64,000 nt of DNA from Mesorhizobium sp. WSM3862 (GTDB taxonomy: Bacteria; Pseudomonadota; Alphaproteobacteria; Rhizobiales; Rhizobiaceae), in contig NZ_NSGE01000002.1 in the NCBI RefSeq assembly GCF_002294985.1, positions 124,001 through 188,000 on the forward strand, given 5' to 3'. A model generated the notes under the pieces. That model saw only the letters and a program-made list of their open reading frames with translations. It did no database searches and had not been told where the DNA came from. Both the position numbers and the translations under genes were made by a program. Every line of letters starts with the position of its first letter. The first letter of the stretch is position 1. Below are positions 60,237 through 64,000 of the stretch, one piece after another.

Positions 60237-60392
60237 CTATGACTTTTTCTTTGTTAGTTCTAGAATGCCAGCGATTATGACTGCGACGCTAAAAGCTCCA
60301 GACAATGCCCAGAGAAGCCACCCGCCAGAAGTTGAGGATGCCTCTGCCCGCGTTAGCTCGGTCACGCCATATACAGACATATCGGTATTCAT
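60237..60392 (-). CDS. Double-glycine-leader bacteriocin-like peptide
   Basis: 51-residue precursor: leader MNTDMSVYGVTELTRAEA ending SSTSGG, then core WLLWALSGAFSVAVIIAGIL and a LTKKKS tail. The leader shares GVTELTR-EA with the peptide at 59745, and MNTD.SVYG with the one at 59372, so the three are paralogues; the core resembles that of 59745 in size and hydrophobicity but not in sequence. AAGGAGAAAACG precedes the ATG. It is probably exported and matured by the C39 ABC transporter at 55953. Confidence 0.75.
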   Translation of the reverse strand: MNTDMSVYGVTELTRAEASSTSGGWLLWALSGAFSVAVIIAGILELTKKKS

Positions 60393-60448
60393 CGTTTTCT
60401 CCTTATAACACATGAAGATCAGTCAAGGTCGACTGCCGGAAGGCAGAT

Positions 60449-60500
60449 CGCCGCCGTGCGAAATGAGAACATCAAGACTCGTGCCAAGGGCGCAGGAAGC
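60449..60500 (-). repeat. Upstream block of the peptide at 60237 (copy B)
   Basis: Second copy of the duplicated block: AACATCAAGACTCGTGCCAA and CGCAGGAAGC on the + strand, 57-108 bp upstream of the ATG at 60392. It differs from copy A by substitutions only, in line with a tandem duplication of peptide gene plus its upstream region. Confidence 0.5.
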
Positions 60501-60676
60501 TTCGCGGAGGTTCTAATGCTTCCGAATGGGCGCCGCTTCTGAGGCGATCTCCATTGTGGCCACCATGAACATGTGCGCAAACACCCTCAGAATACTGCCC
60601 GTCAACGCATGAGCCCCGGTCGGCAATTGAATGGGCTCCGAAGCGGGTCGCTCACAACCATTCGAATTGAGCTGCC

Positions 60677-61080
60677 TTGGCTGATGGTTCCATCATCGTC
60701 ATCGGCGGCAGCTATTCCGGAATCGCCATCGCCTGGAGTTGCTCCGCGCCCGACGCAGGGCTGCGGCCAACCGTTTTGCCAGCAATTCGCCTGCTTTCCT
60801 GTCCCAGGACGGCGTCGATTCGGTCGAGATCACGAACGGTCGCCTGCGTAGCTTTCGCGCTACGGGATGCCCTGGTTACCGAACGGCCGAACGGGTGAGG
60901 GGAGCCGCGACGTCGTTCCTACTCGCCGATGGCCCTCCGCGGAGGGCCGTCGAATCTTTTTCGCTGCCGGCGTTTCAGATGCGCGGCCAAGGGTCAATGG
61001 GCTGGCGGAGATATGGGGAAACGGCGTTCCACCGACCCTGATGCATGGCTGTGAACTCTATCGGGACGGCTCGGCGTCAT
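60677..61080 (+). pseudogene. FAD/NAD(P)-dependent oxidoreductase fragment, frameshifted
   Basis: Scraps of a thioredoxin-reductase-like flavoprotein in three frames: IIVIGGSYSGIAIA (FAD-binding start), then NRFASNSPAFLSQDGVDSVEI, then RIFFAAGVSDARPRVNGLAEIWGNGVPPTLMHGCELYRDG, which aligns with the family's FATGVRD.LP.I.GLAERWG...CHGYE region. At least two frameshifts separate them. The redox CxxC is altered (MHGC), so even the fragment would be inactive. Confidence 0.65.
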
Positions 61081-61186
61081 TGGTGCCGATCCTGCTCGGT
61101 CCACCAGGCACTTTCTCTGTCCGAATAAGGAGGCGCCCTGCTGCTTTGTCCTGTGGGGCGAATGCCCATTTTTCCATAATCATTGC

Positions 61187-61595
61187 ATGTTGAGCTGTAG
61201 CCGAGGCAAATCGCCTGCACAGCTTTTCCGCTATTTGTCGGCCAAGTGGCCTGCGGCGTTCAATCCGAAAGCGCCCAGACCGCTCAAGATCGGCATCCGT
61301 CATGACATTCGGATGCTCGAGACTGGATGCCGGCGCAGCACGGGTCAATCTCGATGGCGAGCCGGCCGACGTGTTCTCGGATGCGGACGCGGCGACCGCC
61401 AAGGCTTTGCTTCGCGCCCGCAAGGACAAGCAAGAGACCAACCAAACGCCGGATCCAAGGGAAGAGCCTCAAGCGCCTCCCACACCAAAACCGAAGCGAA
61501 CCGCCGTGTTCAAGGCGAAGAATACGGCCGACAGCCCGACCGGCATAGTCGTTGAGACGAAGCGTCGCCGGTCATTCCGAAACCCGATGACTTGA
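61187..61595 (+). pseudogene. ProQ/FinO-family fragment, frameshifted
   Basis: LSAKWPAAFNPKAPRPLKIGIRHDI (61229-61305) is the start of a ProQ/FinO RNA-chaperone domain. Near 61325 the frame changes and continues GAARVNLDGEPADVFSDADA then KALLRARKDK and a Lys/Pro-rich tail with KRTAVFKAKN to a stop at 61595. The order and content match one broken gene. FinO-like proteins regulate plasmid transfer, so this may be an old ICE or plasmid component. Confidence 0.6.
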
Positions 61596-62299
61596 TCGCC
61601 GCATAGCAATGGGCTCGTGCCGACCGGGACAGCCCCTCAGTGCCGGAGCACATCGCGCCCCGTGCCGATCCGAATTGCCGCCATAGCAAGGGGGCTGCCG
61701 CATTCGTGCTGTCGGAAAACGGAGTGGTCGGTCCTCCCTTCTTCAAGATGAACGAAGGCCGGCGCTATTCCGATGGTCGTTCTGGCCACCGCTGCGACCG
61801 CTATCGTTCGGGATGGCAGTCAGGTCGATGCTGGCCTAGATTGACTTGTGGCCGTGAGCCCACCGCCCTCGGCGATTTGGGGGAGGTGCGTTTAGGCCGG
61901 TCGCACGCACGGTTTCGCCACCGCTCCCACCTACTCTTGAACGGTTTTCGAATAAGCCACGACGCCAGCGGCTCTCCGCGCCACGGCCCGCGCTCTCGCC
62001 CTCCTGGTCCTGCTTTCGCGACCATCGCTACAACGGCCATGCGGCCGGCGTTCGCGCCGAACATTTCCGGCCGATCCGACTTCAGAGAAAAGGGCGGCAT
62101 CGCTGCCGCCCCTCGAGATTGTTGAGGTGCGTGGACCATCCCGCGCAACTTGTCGTGCAGGCAGGTCTGGTCGGAGTTGGCGCCGCTGACTGCCGGCAAG
62201 ATCCTTGAGAACAAAGGGCGCGACCTCGAAGCAGGCACACCGGGCGGGTCAGCGAGATCTCGTCCGTTCGCAGGATGGCCATCTCACTATTCGGCGCCT
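61596..62299. other. 700-bp stretch of unassigned degraded sequence
   Basis: A 161-codon + strand frame (61640-62125) lacks a recognisable motif and a good initiation site, and the opposite strand is likewise Arg-rich low complexity. It lies between two runs of pseudogenes and is most likely decayed coding DNA. Confidence 0.4.
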
Positions 62300-62520
62300 G
62301 TCGGCGATGCCGGTAGGCGCGTGCCAACGATCGAGGCTTCCGCCCCGCGGCGGCGTCGCGCTGCTGCGTGCTTCGCTGGCCATCACCGTCGACCCGGTCA
62401 AGGTCGTGCGCACCGCTCTCCAGGACCCGGCCCCGGTCGCCGGCCTGCTCGTCACCACCGAAGCCATGATCGCCGGGGCTGGCTACAACGCTAAGACCGC
62501 CGAGTATGGCGACAGGATCG
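62300..62520 (+). pseudogene. GroEL fragment, scrambled
   Basis: The + strand reads GGVALLRA (near 62360), VDPVKVVRTALQD, VAGLLVTTEAMIAG and then NAKTAEYGDRIAMG (62490). These are C-terminal GroEL motifs, but the NA.T.EYGD segment normally precedes the KVVRTALQD segment, so the fragment has been rearranged or derives from two copies. No full chaperonin gene is present. Confidence 0.6.
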
Positions 62521-62524
62521 CCAT

Positions 62525-62721
62525 GGGCAACCGCATTTCACCATCTACATGCGGTTCCTGGATGCTGCCGCTGACAACGCCAGCTACGAGGAAATGGCCG
62601 ACCTCATCCTTGGCATCGACCCGTAGCGTGAACAGGAACGCGCCCGCAACGCGGCGCGCAGCCATCTCGACCGGGCGAACTGGATGGCGACGACCGGCTA
62701 CAAGGAACTTTTCGCTAACTG
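62525..62721 (+). pseudogene. DUF2285-like C-terminal fragment
   Basis: FTIYMRFLDAADNASYEEMADLILGIDP, then an in-frame TAG, then REQERARNAARSHLDRANWM and TTGYKELFAN with a stop. The A-SY-E-AD-ILG pattern followed by a GY..L end resembles DUF2285-type proteins encoded near plasmid/ICE replication and transfer genes. It is a remnant with a nonsense codon. Confidence 0.5.
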
Positions 62722-63257
62722 ACCAGCTTATGGCGCCATACCCACCCATAGCGCTCGGCGATTCCCCAGAACCAGTCCTAATCGAGGTTGACGTCGCGTG
62801 CCGCCTCGGCGATTGCATCGGCCGATCGCTCCTGGATCGGTGATGGTGCTGAGCAAGTAGCACGAATATTTTTGTCGGTCCTGCATTGACGGCAGTGCTG
62901 CAAACGGTAAAGGGCGGAGCGATGCGAAAACCCTTCACTACAAGCAGGGCGATCTTTTCCGCAGCCCAACAGCACGATAATCCATCAGAGCTGGGGAAAT
63001 GCAATCATAGGCTCAAGTCCCAGTTCTCTAATTTTAGAGCGGATGCCGTCCATCCGACGGATCAATGCCGCCTTCGATCGCCGATGACACAAAAGCGGCA
63101 ATGCCGGGCTCCGGTCACCTATCGCTGTCAAAGAGCTCCGGGTGAACAAAGGACAAGCCCTTGGAGGCGTTATCCCGCTCCACCGGCCCGTACATATATG
63201 CGCCGCATTCCCTGCAAGCATGGCGCTGGGGACCAACAAGCTCTCATAGCGTCTACC
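62722..63257. other. 540-bp stretch without recognised genes
   Basis: No frame with family resemblance; GC content falls toward 63000. It separates the pseudogene cluster from the racemase gene and may contain its terminator, though no stem with T-run is obvious. Confidence 0.35.
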
Positions 63258-64000
63258 TCATAATCTGTTGCCAACAGGGTGTGGCTGGCTCTCTGTCATC
63301 CACCAAGAAATGCAAGCATCAGCAAGTATATCAATCGGATCGACAATGTTATGACCGTCTGCGATTTCTCCGCAGATTGCTGACAATTCACTGCAAGCTA
63401 GGATAACTATGTGAGGCTCGAAAGACCTGGCGAGTCTAACAACCCTTGTTAGGTTGTCCTTTGCGTTTTTCGTGTTTCCGGACTTGACATCCGCTATAAT
63501 TCTTGCGGTCTCATTTTGAAGTGTCTTGAGGCTGCGAGAACACTCCTTGCCGAAGTGGTCTTCGTTTCGTTCAACATAAAGTCCGTGTTGCATAGTCGCG
63601 CTCGTTCCCAAGGTAATTGAGCGAAGATTGTGCGCTGCACTACCATGTGAGGCCTCTATGGCTTGTTTTGTGATCTCAACCATATCGATCAGTTTCACTG
63701 AAAGCGCTTGTTTTATCTCTGTGGCCCAGAGATGCGCCGTGTTGCAGGGGATAGCGATTGCTCCGCATCCCGCTTTCTCTAGCCAAGACGCGCGCTCCAC
63801 AATTTGCCGCAAGGGGGCATCGCTGCCGATTGAAATTGCTTGCGAACGATCGGGGATATTTGGCGCCGATAGACATATAAATGCGATGTGATCCTGGTCT
63901 GTTTCAAATCGGCTTTTGCGAGCCAGAGCTTCCAAGAATTTGGCCGTCGCCAAGGTTCCCATCCCGCCGACCACTCCTAGTAGTTTTCGTTGGTTAGGTA
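63258..64000 (-). CDS. Aspartate/glutamate racemase family protein, start beyond window
   Basis: In-window part of ~246 residues of a PLP-independent amino-acid racemase. The open frame reads KLLGVVGGMGTLATAKF at its upstream edge and continues past position 64000, so the first few residues are outside the window. Both catalytic cysteines are present, in AIPCNTAHLW and VILACSELSAI. The family interconverts L- and D-aspartate or -glutamate in the cytoplasm. Nothing nearby says which substrate or pathway applies. GC content is noticeably lower than in the ICE core genes, suggesting separate acquisition. Confidence 0.83.
   Translation of the reverse strand, partial: PNQRKLLGVVGGMGTLATAKFLEALARKSRFETDQDHIAFICLSAPNIPDRSQAISIGSDAPLRQIVERASWLEKAGCGAIAIPCNTAHLWATEIKQALSVKLIDMVEITKQAIEASHGSAAHNLRSITLGTSATMQHGLYVERNEDHFGKECSRSLKTLQNETARIIADVKSGNTKNAKDNLTRVVRLARSFEPHIVILACSELSAICGEIADGHNIVDPIDILADACISWWMTESQPHPVGNRL

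Noticed and set aside
61302-61595. Independent 97-residue basic protein
   Set aside because: It continues a ProQ/FinO domain found just upstream in another frame, so it is better read as a frameshifted remnant.
1-64000. CRISPR arrays, tRNA or rRNA genes
   Set aside because: No regularly spaced direct repeats, cas genes, or tRNA/rRNA-like sequences were found on reading both strands.

Overview
The window looks like part of a symbiosis island (an integrative and conjugative element, ICE) from a rhizobium, most likely Mesorhizobium or a close relative. Three things point that way: a nodU gene with a textbook nod box (1-1641), an ICE excision and transfer module of the ICEMlSym type (rdfS-, traF-, transglycosylase- and rlxS-like genes, 7445-11071) preceded by ardC, DUF2958, ParB-like and DUF736 genes (3113-7294), and high-GC alphaproteobacterial coding sequence with many decayed genes and transposon scraps. 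Both window edges cut genes: nodU on the left and an aspartate/glutamate racemase on the right.

Layout: 1-2373, nodU, nod box and an internally deleted IS110 transposase remnant. 3113-11071, ICE core genes, all on the + strand. 11134-14079, a four-gene ubiquitin-like conjugation operon on the - strand (Ubl, E2, JAMM peptidase, E1). 14800-17306, a broken DUF1403 gene, scpB and an unknown gene. 17566-23227, an unusual island: TMPK-like kinase, small protein, XRE regulator, ImmA peptidase fused to a chagasin-type inhibitor, papain-like protease, thymidylate-synthase-like protein, and convergent MazG-like and uracil-DNA-glycosylase-like genes. 23360-26966, alpha/beta hydrolase, caspase-like protease and an unknown protein in an overlapping tricistron. 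27051-36582, seven - strand genes: gluzincin metallopeptidase, MBL hydrolase, DUF2278-lamin-tail protein, DUF3616, exported protein, membrane protein, pentapeptide-repeat membrane protein. 37040-37770, a broken CHAD gene. 38082-54181, TerB-domain protein, BrxD-like ATPase and Lhr-like helicase, then a nucleotidyltransferase remnant, TrlF, and a YhaO/YhaN (SbcD/SbcC-like) pair. 54466-55254, a Mu B-like ATPase with a probable transposon end. 55953-60392, a peptidase-containing ABC exporter, HlyD adaptor and three double-glycine-leader peptides. 60677-62721, a graveyard of gene fragments (FAD oxidoreductase, ProQ, GroEL, DUF2285). 63258-64000, racemase.

How it fits together: the element's mobility genes sit beside a long cargo of predicted conflict and defence modules. 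The strongest candidate for something undescribed is 17566-23227. It combines enzymes that make, phosphorylate, hydrolyse and excise nucleotides or bases with a regulator, a regulator-cleaving-type metallopeptidase carrying a papain inhibitor, and a papain-like protease lacking its own propeptide. The inhibitor-protease pairing suggests a leash-and-release effector. Functions are read from motifs by eye; no searches were run.
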